21,926 nt of DNA from RGIG995 sp045603745 (lineage in GTDB: Bacteria > Bacillota > Clostridia > Oscillospirales > UBA644): the NCBI GenBank assembly GCA_045603745.1, contig JAZUMQ010000030.1, positions 1 to 21,926 on the forward strand, given 5' to 3'. Each line of letters opens with the position of its first letter. Position 1 is the stretch's first letter. Below are positions 15,369 through 21,926 of the stretch, piece after piece. A program made the position numbers and the translations under genes. The notes beneath the pieces were generated by a model, which was not told where the DNA came from, did not search any database, and was given only the letters and a program-made list of their open reading frames with translations.

Positions 15369-18320
15369 TTACAGTGCCCGGATCGAATCCACAGGCTTCT
15401 TTTTGGCGGCGTTATACACCGGCAGGAAGGTGGCAACTACTGCGGTCAAAAGCGCCACGCCCAAGAGAATGGCGATGGACGGAATTCCGAACACGACCAA
15501 AGACGCGCCCAAGGTCGTTGCCAGCGCCAGATTGATAAAGTGGCAGGCAACGTAGCACCCGATCAAAGCAAGGACGCTGCACAGTGCGGCAATGAAGAAG
15601 GATTCGGAGAAGAAGATCTTGAACACGTCGAAGCTTCTGGCACCTACCGCCCGTAAAATTCCGATTTCCCGTTTTTTCTGGGAAATGGAAGTGGCAATAA
15701 AGTTGGAGAAGAGAAGTACTGCAAAGACCAACAACACCAATCCCACGTACAGGAACACCTGGGACAGGGTCTTGACGATCTCGTCGGCAAACCGCAGATC
15801 GCTGACGAAAGAGCCCACCAAAGAAACTTGGCTGGAATCGGCTTCATATTCTTCGTTGCTATACATATCCCAATAGAGATCCTTTTGGGTCTCGGATTGA
15901 TCGTAAGGCAGGTATAGATAATCGTACAGGGCGTTGGCGGGTGCCACGTACTCGGTGGTCATTTCTTCGTAGGATTCGGTCTGTGTCTTCTGTTCGTTCC
16001 ACAGCGCCGTTACCTGTGCGTCGGAAAGGATCAGATATTCCTGATATTCTTCTCCGACGTCATAAAAACCGATGACCGTATAATCTTTTGCGTCTCCCAT
16101 AGCACTTTGCGAGGAGTTGCTGAACAGTTTGAAGGAAACCGTCAAATCCTTTGCATAAGTTGCTTCAAAGGAAGCCAATTGCTTGCGATAGGCGTCTTTT
16201 TCCGCTTCGGTCAGAAGGACTTCCGATCCTTTTCCGTCGTCGTTTTCAATCCATCTTCTTCCGCTGGAAAGGGCAGAGGCGGCCTCCGATAAGGGGAAGA
16301 GTTTTTCTGCCTCGTCGTAGCGTTCCTGTTCTTGCAAAGCGTTAATTTTTTGGTAGATCAGATCGGTCAGCGCCCGATAATACATGGGAGACGTGACGAT
16401 GATCTCATTGTCTGCCGGTGCGGTCTTTCCGGAAATGGGATAGTAGGTCCAAGCAGCATTGGCTTCGGTTTGCGTCAAGTAGTAGGTGTTTCCCCATTCG
16501 GGGTATTCCGCCTCGTCTCCCGGCAAAAGAAGATCCGCGGTCACGGTTCGGTAATAGTAAAGTTTCCCGCCGTCGTATTGCGAATAGCGATTGGAAAGAG
16601 TTTTTATTTGGTCGTGGTTGACAAAGGCGAATCGGAACAATCCGTCTGCCAAGTACTGTTCCAGTTCCATTTGCAACCGTTCGTTGCGCTCGGAGGAATC
16701 TTTTAAGACGTCGTATTTGAGGTCCACCGCGCCGCAATCAAACAACCCCGTGACGGTGTAGACGGTGCCGTCCAGGGAGATCTTCTTCCCGATGAGATTT
16801 TGAGGATCGGTGATCTCAATGGCTTTTCCTTCCGCATCGTAGATCTGACAAGCGACGGTCAGGTCTGCAAAGTATTTGGACAAGACGATCTCGTCTTTTT
16901 CCTTGGGATATTCTCCGGAGATACGCTCCCGCAAGGGGTGTGCTTCGGGCAGGTACCCTATCGTGCTGATGCGGGGTGACCAATAGGCAGAATTGTTCCG
17001 CACGTTCAAGGTGAGGTATGCTTCCACGCCTCCGAAAATGGCGTCTCCCGTTTGTTCCTTCAATTTTGTAATATCGTCGTCGGAAAAGCGCTCCGGATAG
17101 AAGGTCTCATAGGAATTTTCTTCTTCCCCGTAAGAATACCACGTGACGACAGCTTGATACCGCTTGTCTGCTTTTAAAAATTCCGGAGCGGAAATGGTCA
17201 ACGTTTCCCGGAAGGTCTGTTCGCTGTTATAGAAATTCAGTGTGGACAACAAACCGAACATCACGAAGGCGACGGTGCAGAGTAAAATCGTCAAAAACAG
17301 ACGGAAGGGCTTGCTTTTCAGCCCCGAAAGACCGATTTTTATCGCGTGCCGGGCAGGTAATTTGGAGCGAATAAATCGCCCGTCTTCCTTAGAATATTCC
17401 CGTTGAGGGATCTTATTTTCGTCGGTGTCCGCAAATACTTCCTTTTCGCCGGAATCGTTGATTCGGCTGACCTTTTTGAAATTTTTTACGTCCTTTTCTC
17501 CCGATGCGATGACCGCGTCGGTGCCGGACTTTTTCAAAAACGCTTTGATTTGTTCAAAATCTGCGTCGGTCAGTTCCGCACCGTTTTTTACGCACAAAAT
17601 GTCGCCCACTGCGTTGACGTTTTGAGTCAGCGCCTGTTGTTTTTGTTGGGTCTTTGTGACGTCAGACAGAATTTTTCCGTCCTTTAATTCGATGATGCGG
17701 TCGCCGTATTGTTCGGCAAATTCCCGGTCGTGGGAAACCACGATGACCAATTTATCTTGGGAGAGTTTTTTCAGCGTATCGAACACCTGTTTTCCGGTAT
17801 TGGAATCCAATGCCCCGGTGGGTTCGTCCGCCATGATGATTTCAGGATTCTTTACCAACGCCCGGGCGATGGCGATTCTTTGCTTCTGACCGCCGGAAAG
17901 GGTGTTTGGCTTGCGTTTTCCAAAACCGGTCAAATCCACTTGCTCCAGCAGTTCGGCGATGGCTTTTTTATCCTTGGATTTTCCCTGAAGTTCCAACGCT
18001 AAAGCAATATTATCTTCCACGGAAAATTCGTTCAGAATATTGTATTCTTGGAAAATAAAGCCGATAAACGTATTGCGATAGGAGTCAAAATCGCTTTGGG
18101 AAAAGTTTTTACTGCTTCTTCCCTTTACGATAATTTCCCCGCCGGAGGGAGAATCCAATCCCCCGCAGACGTTCAACAGGGTGGATTTCCCGCTTCCAGA
18201 TTTCCCCAAGAGAAAGACCATTCCTTTTTCGGGGAATTGAAGGGTTACGCCGTCCAGTGCCCGTACTTCGGAACCTTTTTTCGAGTTGTAAACTTTGGTA
18301 AGATTGACAACTTGCAACAT
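15369..18320 (-). CDS. ABC transporter, fused ATPase and FtsX/MacB-type permease
   Basis: 983 residues. ATG 18320 has GGAGAGAG upstream. The N-terminal ATPase (1-225) has Walker A GKSGSGKST (39-47), Q-loop FQEYNIL (Gln91), signature LSGGQKQR (141-148), Walker B IIMADEP (161-167) and switch SHDRE (His197). A charged linker (225-320) leads to membrane segment 1 (about 340-363). A very large extracytoplasmic domain (about 365-850, rich in Tyr, Asp and Glu) follows. The end is an FtsX domain with three membrane segments, the SQKKREIGILRAVGA coupling motif and C-terminal KKPVDSIRAL. Such one-chain exporters move lipoproteins, peptides or antimicrobial compounds by mechanotransmission rather than transport through the membrane channel. 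It is monocistronic with its own promoter. Substrate unknown; no two-component system is beside it. Confidence 0.9.
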   Translation of the reverse strand: MLQVVNLTKVYNSKKGSEVRALDGVTLQFPEKGMVFLLGKSGSGKSTLLNVCGGLDSPSGGEIIVKGRSSKNFSQSDFDSYRNTFIGFIFQEYNILNEFSVEDNIALALELQGKSKDKKAIAELLEQVDLTGFGKRKPNTLSGGQKQRIAIARALVKNPEIIMADEPTGALDSNTGKQVFDTLKKLSQDKLVIVVSHDREFAEQYGDRIIELKDGKILSDVTKTQQKQQALTQNVNAVGDILCVKNGAELTDADFEQIKAFLKKSGTDAVIASGEKDVKNFKKVSRINDSGEKEVFADTDENKIPQREYSKEDGRFIRSKLPARHAIKIGLSGLKSKPFRLFLTILLCTVAFVMFGLLSTLNFYNSEQTFRETLTISAPEFLKADKRYQAVVTWYSYGEEENSYETFYPERFSDDDITKLKEQTGDAIFGGVEAYLTLNVRNNSAYWSPRISTIGYLPEAHPLRERISGEYPKEKDEIVLSKYFADLTVACQIYDAEGKAIEITDPQNLIGKKISLDGTVYTVTGLFDCGAVDLKYDVLKDSSERNERLQMELEQYLADGLFRFAFVNHDQIKTLSNRYSQYDGGKLYYYRTVTADLLLPGDEAEYPEWGNTYYLTQTEANAAWTYYPISGKTAPADNEIIVTSPMYYRALTDLIYQKINALQEQERYDEAEKLFPLSEAASALSSGRRWIENDDGKGSEVLLTEAEKDAYRKQLASFEATYAKDLTVSFKLFSNSSQSAMGDAKDYTVIGFYDVGEEYQEYLILSDAQVTALWNEQKTQTESYEEMTTEYVAPANALYDYLYLPYDQSETQKDLYWDMYSNEEYEADSSQVSLVGSFVSDLRFADEIVKTLSQVFLYVGLVLLVFAVLLFSNFIATSISQKKREIGILRAVGARSFDVFKIFFSESFFIAALCSVLALIGCYVACHFINLALATTLGASLVVFGIPSIAILLGVALLTAVVATFLPVYNAAKKKPVDSIRAL

Positions 18321-18367
18321 ATACGATCTCTCTCCGTTTCTTTTTTGTATTGTAAGAGGTCACTTTC

Positions 18368-18396
18368 ATTATAGTGTATTTCTTTTTTCATTGCAA
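18368..18396 (-). promoter_or_regulatory. ABC transporter promoter
   Basis: On the minus strand, TTGCAA (18391-18396), a 17-base spacer, then a perfect TATAAT (18368-18373), 47 bases upstream of the ABC transporter ATG. Confidence 0.8.
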
Positions 18397-18452
18397 GGGC
18401 AAAAAACCGAACTTTTTATTAAAAAATTTGCAATTATTTTACAACCCCACTC

Positions 18453-18481
18453 TTGCATTTTAAAAAAAAGTATGGTATACT
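18453..18481 (+). promoter_or_regulatory. tRNA-Val promoter
   Basis: TTGCAT (18453-18458), a 17-base spacer, then TATACT (18476-18481), 16 bases before the mature tRNA 5' end. Confidence 0.82.
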
Positions 18482-18497
18482 ATATAGCGTAATCCAT

Positions 18498-18574
18498 GGG
18501 GACATAGCTCAGCCGGTTAGAGCGCTCGCTTCACATGCGAGAGGTCAAGGGTTCGAGTCCCCTTGTCCCCACCA
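18498..18574 (+). tRNA. tRNA-Val (anticodon CAC)
   Basis: 77 bases with encoded CCA. The acceptor GGGGACA/TGTCCCC is fully paired. The anticodon stem CTCGC/GCGAG encloses TTCACAT with anticodon CAC, reading GTG (Val). The T arm is GGGTTCGAGTCCC. It is a single gene with its own promoter, and its terminator follows directly. Confidence 0.96.
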
Positions 18575-18578
18575 AATG

Positions 18579-18633
18579 AAGACACCATTGAAATCTGAAC
18601 CCTAAAGGTTTGGACACCAATGGTGTCTTTTCT
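18579..18633 (+). terminator. tRNA-Val terminator with alternative fold
   Basis: AAGACACCATTG (18579-18590) pairs with CAATGGTGTCTT (18618-18629), followed by a T-rich run. The right arm can also pair locally, GACACC (18613-18618) with GGTGTC (18622-18627), giving a shorter hairpin before the same T-run. Confidence 0.8.
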
Positions 18634-18674
18634 TTAAAACCCAAGTATTTATGCGGGTTTTAAAGGTTTTTGAG

Positions 18675-19975
18675 CGCACGTTTCAATTTGGACACAAAAA
18701 GGGAAAAAGCCGAAAAACCGAAAGCAAACTGTTGAAACGGATGGATTTGAACCCACGAATCCAATTTGAAATCAATAGAAAAGCGGCTCATTTACTGAAG
18801 TAATCCTCTTCTTTTTCCATCGGTGTCTTGTATCGGTTCTTTTTGTGTGGACGTTTGAAATTATAGAATTCAATATATGCATCAACCGCTTTGATAAATT
18901 CTTTTTCAGAGCGGTATTTTATTCGGTATAGTTCCTCTCTCTTCATGTTCGAGAAGAAACTTTCTATTACGGCATTGTCATAAGGAATCCCTGAACGCGA
19001 GAACGACTGCGTAACATGAAGGGACTCCAAATATTCCCGATATGTGTAGGAAGTATAGTTTCCGCCCCGATCCGAATGAAAAGTCAAACCGTCTGGTTTT
19101 CCTCTTTTTTCAAATGCTGCTTTGAATGTGCTTTTCGTTAACTGCGTACTGCAGTTGCGACTCACTTTATACCCAACGACCGCACGGGCATATAAATCAA
19201 TAATCGCACAAATATAATAGTTTATTTCTTTGAATCGGAAACAAGTGACATCACCCACCCAAACTTGGTTTGGCGCTGTTACTGAAAACTGTTGTTTCAA
19301 ACGATTGTTGTAGCAGTTTTTGCCTTTTTCGTAAAACTCTTTGGCGCCTTCACGAACACTGAGCAACCCTATATCTCGCATAATCTCTCTTACCATTTCA
19401 ACGCTGATATGATATCCTTGCTCTTTCATTGTAGCGTGGACTTTGTTTGCTCCGAAAATTTGATTGCTGTCATCATAGATTTGTTGGATCTTTGCTCTGA
19501 ATTCTTCACGTCGCTTTGAATACCACGTGTTACTCTTTTTGTTTCGCCAAAGGTGATTGTAAAAGGTACCTCGCGAAACTTGTAATGCATCGCACAGCAT
19601 ATGGACGTTGTATTGACCGTAAAGATCTTCCAATGCCGCCAGTTTTACTTGTAAAGGATCACTTGCAAAACAATGCGCTTTATGTATGATCTCAATGATC
19701 CCCTCCAATCGTGCCACTTTGTTTTGGAGCAAGCGGAAATTCTTTGCAGATAGTTCTGCTTTCTGATCGTTGGCTGATGAAAAAGTCTGTATCCAAGAGT
19801 AAACTGTACTGCGGGGAATATTGGTAGACTCCGTAATAGAAGCAACACTTTCTCCATTCTTATATCTCTGAAAAACAGACTTTTTTGCTTCGTCTGTATA
19901 TTTTAGGTTCATGCTATATCTTCTCCTTTTTTGAGAAAGTATAGCATATTGAATTATCAAAAGGTTGAACGTACA
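18675..19975 (-). mobile_element. IS3-family insertion sequence, about 1.3 kb
   Basis: It contains one intact transposase gene. The right end, read inward on the minus strand, is TGTACGTTCAACCTTTTGA (19957-19975). The best left match is CGCACGTTTCAATTTGGAC (18675-18693), which shares most of the first 15 positions allowing one gap. The left limit is therefore approximate and the usual terminal TG is not seen there. No clear target duplication is visible. The 18575-18787 stretch otherwise holds only the tRNA-Val terminator and untranslated IS sequence. Confidence 0.65.
18788..19912 (-). CDS. IS3-family transposase, OrfA and OrfB in one frame
   Basis: 374 residues from ATG 19912, with AAGGAG 10 bases upstream; the open frame to 19960 lacks such a site. 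The N-terminal HTH (residues 5-45: TDEAKKSVFQRYKNG, IPRSTVYSWIQ) corresponds to OrfA. A short Leu/Lys coiled region (56-80) follows, then an OrfB-like HTH_21 region (about 130-200) and the rve integrase core. The catalytic triad is Asp221 (WVGDVTCF), Asp281 (FHSDRGGNY) and Glu317 (NAVIESFF), with exactly 35 residues between the last two, the DD35E spacing. The C-terminal YNFKRPHKKNRYKTPMEKE is typical. Most IS3 elements make the full enzyme by -1 frameshift between two genes; here it is a single frame. It looks intact. A TGC-TATACT extended -10 lies at about 19929-19937. Confidence 0.93.
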   Translation of the reverse strand: MNLKYTDEAKKSVFQRYKNGESVASITESTNIPRSTVYSWIQTFSSANDQKAELSAKNFRLLQNKVARLEGIIEIIHKAHCFASDPLQVKLAALEDLYGQYNVHMLCDALQVSRGTFYNHLWRNKKSNTWYSKRREEFRAKIQQIYDDSNQIFGANKVHATMKEQGYHISVEMVREIMRDIGLLSVREGAKEFYEKGKNCYNNRLKQQFSVTAPNQVWVGDVTCFRFKEINYYICAIIDLYARAVVGYKVSRNCSTQLTKSTFKAAFEKRGKPDGLTFHSDRGGNYTSYTYREYLESLHVTQSFSRSGIPYDNAVIESFFSNMKREELYRIKYRSEKEFIKAVDAYIEFYNFKRPHKKNRYKTPMEKEEDYFSK

Positions 19976-20040
19976 GAAAATGACATTTGCTCGAGCGTTC
20001 AGTCATATACGGCAGAGGGTTCGATTTTATGCTACCCTTC

Positions 20041-20084
20041 CAAAACGAAAATCCGTTCTCGTAAGAGGGCGGATTTTCGTTTTG
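20041..20084. terminator. Strong hairpin, probable bidirectional terminator
   Basis: CAAAACGAAAATCCG (20041-20055) pairs perfectly over 15 bases with 20070-20084. An inner CTC/GAG stem lies in the loop. A-run and T-run flanks suit termination in either direction. No intact gene is obviously served; the gene it belonged to may have been lost when the IS landed. Confidence 0.75.
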
Positions 20085-20103
20085 TATTATTCACGATTCA
20101 TTT

Positions 20104-20179
20104 TTCATCATTCATTATTCATTAAGATAGAATGGATTTTTGAATGAATAACGAAGTCTTTTCGTTGATGAATGATGAA
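20104..20179. repeat. ATTCAT-rich inverted repeat
   Basis: TTCATCATTCAT (20104-20115) and ATGAATGATGAA (20168-20179) are a perfect 12-base inverted pair, set in further TTCATT/AATGAATAA copies. This may be a small mobile repeat or a degenerate simple-sequence tract. Confidence 0.6.
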
Positions 20180-20308
20180 TAATTTCGGTGTCGGCGCTTT
20201 CCAAGGCATAACTTCACATCGGCGTGAGCTGATACTTCATTCAGAACTGTGCGAGCTTGAATTCATACGCAATAATGCCGAAAATATTTTTTCGTAGCCC
20301 ATAGCCGG

Positions 20309-20340
20309 AAAACCCGACAAGTTTCGACTTGTCGGGTTTT
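20309..20340 (+). terminator. Rho-independent terminator with TTCG loop
   Basis: AAAACCCGACAAGT (20309-20322) pairs with ACTTGTCGGGTTTT (20327-20340) around a stable TTCG tetraloop, with a T-run at the end. It isolates the GH1 gene from upstream transcription. Confidence 0.88.
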
Positions 20341-20414
20341 TAGTTTCGTATGCCTTTCCGTACAGAACGTCTTCTTTTTGCGAAGGAAAAAAGTATGAAC
20401 TTTTTTGCAGGTTA

Positions 20415-20442
20415 TTGCAATTTCTTTATTTTATGATATAAT
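20415..20442 (+). promoter_or_regulatory. Promoter of the GH1 gene
   Basis: TTGCAA (20415-20420), a 16-base spacer, then TATAAT (20437-20442), 38 bases before the ATG. No operator palindrome is evident. Confidence 0.8.
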
Positions 20443-20480
20443 AAGGATAAAGAGATAAAAACAAAAGGAGAGGTCTTTTT

Positions 20481-21734
20481 ATGTTTGATATTTTTTCATT
20501 GCCCGAAGTAAAAATGCCTGAAAATTTTCTGTGGGGTGCGGGGTATGCCGGACACCAAGTGGAAGGAAACAATATTCATTCTCAGCGCTGGGCATGGGAA
20601 GAAGAAGGGCGCTACGAAGAAAAATCCGGTATGGCGTGTAATAGCTACGAGTTGTGGGAGCGGGATATTGAAATCGCCCAAGAGTGTGGCTTACAAGCCT
20701 TCCGCACGTCGGTGGAATGGAGCCGTATCGAACCCCATGAAGGGGAATTTTGCAAAGAAGCCCTGGATCATTACGTTCGATTCTTTGCCACGTTGAAAGA
20801 AAAAGGAATCAAAGTTTTTGCCACCATGGTGCATTTTACCGTGCCCCTTTGGTTTGAAGAAAAGGGTGGCTTTGAAGATACCTCAAATCTTCATTATTTT
20901 GAACGCTACTTAGAATACGTCGTTCCCGCCATTTCTCCCTACGTAGATTTTTGGAACGTCATCAACGAATTCAATCTCCGCCCTGCCGCGTTTAAGCTGG
21001 GAACCCTGCATTATCATGCATTGGGATACCATACCATTAAAAAGTATTCCAACGGTCCCATTTCTTCCGCCCACGCTTTGGTTATGTATCAGCCCAAGCG
21101 TCCGAGAGATAAATTTGATCAGGTCATGGCGGAATACAACGACATCTGCAATCACGAATTCTTTTTCCATGGGATTCGTACCGGGGAAATCGTATATCCC
21201 TATACCAATGGGGCATATCTGCCCGATTTGAAGGGTGCCGCGGATTTCTGGTCGGTGAATACCTACGTTCGGGATCTGATTGATGCCCGCCGCCCCAATT
21301 CCAAGGGCGTTCGGTATGACTTTACCCGTATGCAGATGATCGACAAGGATTTTTATTTGGAAGAATTCAATCCCGAATGTATCCTTGCCAATCTGGGACG
21401 GCTTCACGATAAGCCCATCTACATTACCGAAAACGGTGTTGCCTGTAACGACGACCGGTTCCGCATCGTTTTTTTGAGCGAATACCTTTCTGCCGTTCGC
21501 CAAGCCATCGACTTCGGTGCCGACGTTCGGGGCTATTTGTACTGGTCCATGCTGGACAACTTTGAATGGGGCAGTTTCAAGCCTCGCTTCGGTTTGTATG
21601 GCGTAGACTTTAAGACCTTTGAGCGTACCGCGAAACCCAGTGCTTCTTTTTACCGTGAGATTATCGAAAATAACGGTGTCAACGCCGAATTGATCAAAAA
21701 ATATCTGAAAGAAATGCCTTCCCTCGCAAAATAA
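20481..21734 (+). CDS. Glycoside hydrolase family 1 beta-glycosidase
   Basis: 417 residues, somewhat shorter than the usual 440-480 of GH1. ATG 20481 has AAAAGGAGAGG upstream. GH1 landmarks are FLWGAGYAGHQVEG (16-29), FRTSVEWSRIEP (74-85), the acid/base region WNVINEFN with Glu163, nucleophile YITENG with Glu317, and DNFEWGSFKPRFGLYGVDF near the C-terminus. It should be a retaining exo-acting beta-glucosidase or beta-galactosidase type enzyme in the cytoplasm, as no signal peptide is present. No PTS-type phospho-sugar signature could be assigned. The canonical TxNEP motif reads INEF here. The gene is monocistronic with its own promoter and terminators; no transporter is adjacent. Substrate is unassigned. 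Confidence 0.92.
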   Translation: MFDIFSLPEVKMPENFLWGAGYAGHQVEGNNIHSQRWAWEEEGRYEEKSGMACNSYELWERDIEIAQECGLQAFRTSVEWSRIEPHEGEFCKEALDHYVRFFATLKEKGIKVFATMVHFTVPLWFEEKGGFEDTSNLHYFERYLEYVVPAISPYVDFWNVINEFNLRPAAFKLGTLHYHALGYHTIKKYSNGPISSAHALVMYQPKRPRDKFDQVMAEYNDICNHEFFFHGIRTGEIVYPYTNGAYLPDLKGAADFWSVNTYVRDLIDARRPNSKGVRYDFTRMQMIDKDFYLEEFNPECILANLGRLHDKPIYITENGVACNDDRFRIVFLSEYLSAVRQAIDFGADVRGYLYWSMLDNFEWGSFKPRFGLYGVDFKTFERTAKPSASFYREIIENNGVNAELIKKYLKEMPSLAK

Positions 21735-21763
21735 AAGGTATCTTATGAGACATACATAACAAA

Positions 21764-21786
21764 ACGCCGTCAGATTTTGACGGCGT
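21764..21786 (+). terminator. Hairpin after the GH1 gene
   Basis: ACGCCGTCA (21764-21772) pairs with TGACGGCGT (21778-21786), loop GATTT, preceded by AAAA. There is no T-run immediately after, so it may act mainly as an mRNA-stabilising end or leftward terminator. Confidence 0.65.
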
Positions 21787-21796
21787 CAGACTGTCG

Positions 21797-21824
21797 AAAA
21801 AGTCCAGTAAGCACTGGACTTTTT
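21797..21824. terminator. Terminator at the leading end of the downstream IS
   Basis: AAAAAGTCCAGT (21797-21808) pairs with ACTGGACTTTTT (21813-21824), loop AAGC. It is a perfect stem with A and T runs. It ends GH1 transcription and would shield the adjacent transposase gene from outside promoters, a known feature of IS leading ends. Confidence 0.85.
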
Positions 21825-21843
21825 CTGCATTTTATGGTATAAT
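21815..21843 (+). promoter_or_regulatory. Transposase promoter
   Basis: Extended -10 TGG-TATAAT (TATAAT at 21838-21843). A weak -35, TGGACT (21815-21820), lies 17 bases upstream inside the right arm of the hairpin. Confidence 0.65.
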
Positions 21844-21859
21844 GAAGAGGGTGAGAAAG

Positions 21860-21926
21860 ATGATTGAAAGAGAAATTGAAAACAGCAGCAATTACGAGCT
21901 TGTGTGTATTGAGACAATGGTTCCGA
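21860..21926 (+). CDS. Probable IS1182-family transposase (3' cut by window edge)
   Basis: Only 22 residues are visible from ATG 21860, with GAGGGTGAGAAAG upstream as ribosome site. NYELVCIETMVP matches the opening typical of IS1182-family DDE transposases, where 'YE.V.I...VP' is followed by KDHLLRKI. The strong hairpin and promoter just upstream fit an insertion-sequence leading end. The identification rests on a short N-terminal match. Confidence 0.55.
   Translation, partial: MIEREIENSSNYELVCIETMVP

Larger units (their letters stand above)
19976..20480. other. Gene-free stretch of hairpins and repeats
   Basis: 505 bases between the IS and the GH1 gene with no credible gene on either strand; short open frames here run through terminators. 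It holds two strong hairpins (20041-20084 and 20309-20340), an ATTCAT-rich inverted repeat (20104-20179), a segment at 20181-20285 bounded by the imperfect inverted pair AATTTCGG and CCGAAAAT, and the GH1 promoter. Confidence 0.7.

Noticed and set aside
18730..18775. tRNA-like T-arm (GATTTGAACCCACG on the plus strand)
   Set aside because: The read-out on the minus strand does not form a proper T stem, and no acceptor or anticodon arm is present.
20010..20045. Possible tRNA 3' fragment (GGGTTCGATTTTATGC then CTTCCA)
   Set aside because: No complementary stem bases around the TTCGAT loop, and no other tRNA arms nearby.
19931..20147. Two small plus-strand open frames of 60-64 residues
   Set aside because: Both read through the IS end and a strong terminator hairpin, with no ribosome site.
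1..21926. CRISPR array, rRNA genes, or toxin-antitoxin pair
   Set aside because: No regularly spaced direct repeats with unique spacers, no rRNA-like sequence and no paired small genes of toxin-antitoxin type were found on reading both strands.

Overview
The window looks like chromosome of an uncultured Clostridia-type Firmicute, probably a gut member of the Oscillospirales or a related group. The signs are strong sigma-A promoters, AGGAGG-type ribosome binding sites, encoded CCA on the tRNAs, a zinc-type L31, a GH25-lysin siphophage tail and lysis module, and IS3/IS1182-type insertion sequences. The taxonomic call is inference; no rRNA is present.

Layout. (1) 1-7174, plus strand: the right end of a prophage. 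It holds a giant multidomain virion protein cut by the window edge, a tail/receptor-binding-type protein with a dockerin-like calcium loop, a small membrane protein, a GH25 endolysin and a holin. It stops beside the 3' end of a tRNA-Ala gene. (2) 7295-8130, minus strand: tRNA-Ala(CGC) and tRNA-Gly(TCC), with a consensus promoter before tRNA-Gly, then rpmE with its own promoter and terminator. (3) 8201-10688, plus strand: a thrC-thrB operon behind a near-perfect promoter, making threonine from homoserine. (4) 10817-15021, minus strand: a four-gene carbohydrate cassette of two TIM-barrel sugar isomerase/epimerase-like proteins followed by two paralogous Gfo/Idh/MocA dehydrogenases. Its codon use differs from the flanking genes, and a broken membrane-protein gene lies at its upstream edge, so it looks acquired. 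The last dehydrogenase has its own regulatory region with helically phased direct repeats. (5) 15369-18320, minus strand: a 983-residue ABC exporter with ATPase and FtsX-type permease in one chain. (6) 18453-18633, plus strand: tRNA-Val(CAC) with promoter and terminator. (7) about 18675-19975: an IS3-family insertion sequence with an intact single-frame transposase. (8) 19976-20480: a gene-free stretch of hairpins and ATTCAT-rich repeats. (9) 20415-21734, plus strand: a GH1 beta-glycosidase with its own promoter. (10) 21797-21926: the leading end of a probable IS1182-family element, cut by the window edge.

No wholly new system is evident. The points most worth checking are the swapped, AT-rich MuF_C-like module inside the giant phage protein, the sugar cassette with its operator-like repeats, and the repeat-rich stretch left of the GH1 gene. 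All calls were made by reading the sequence; no database search was run.
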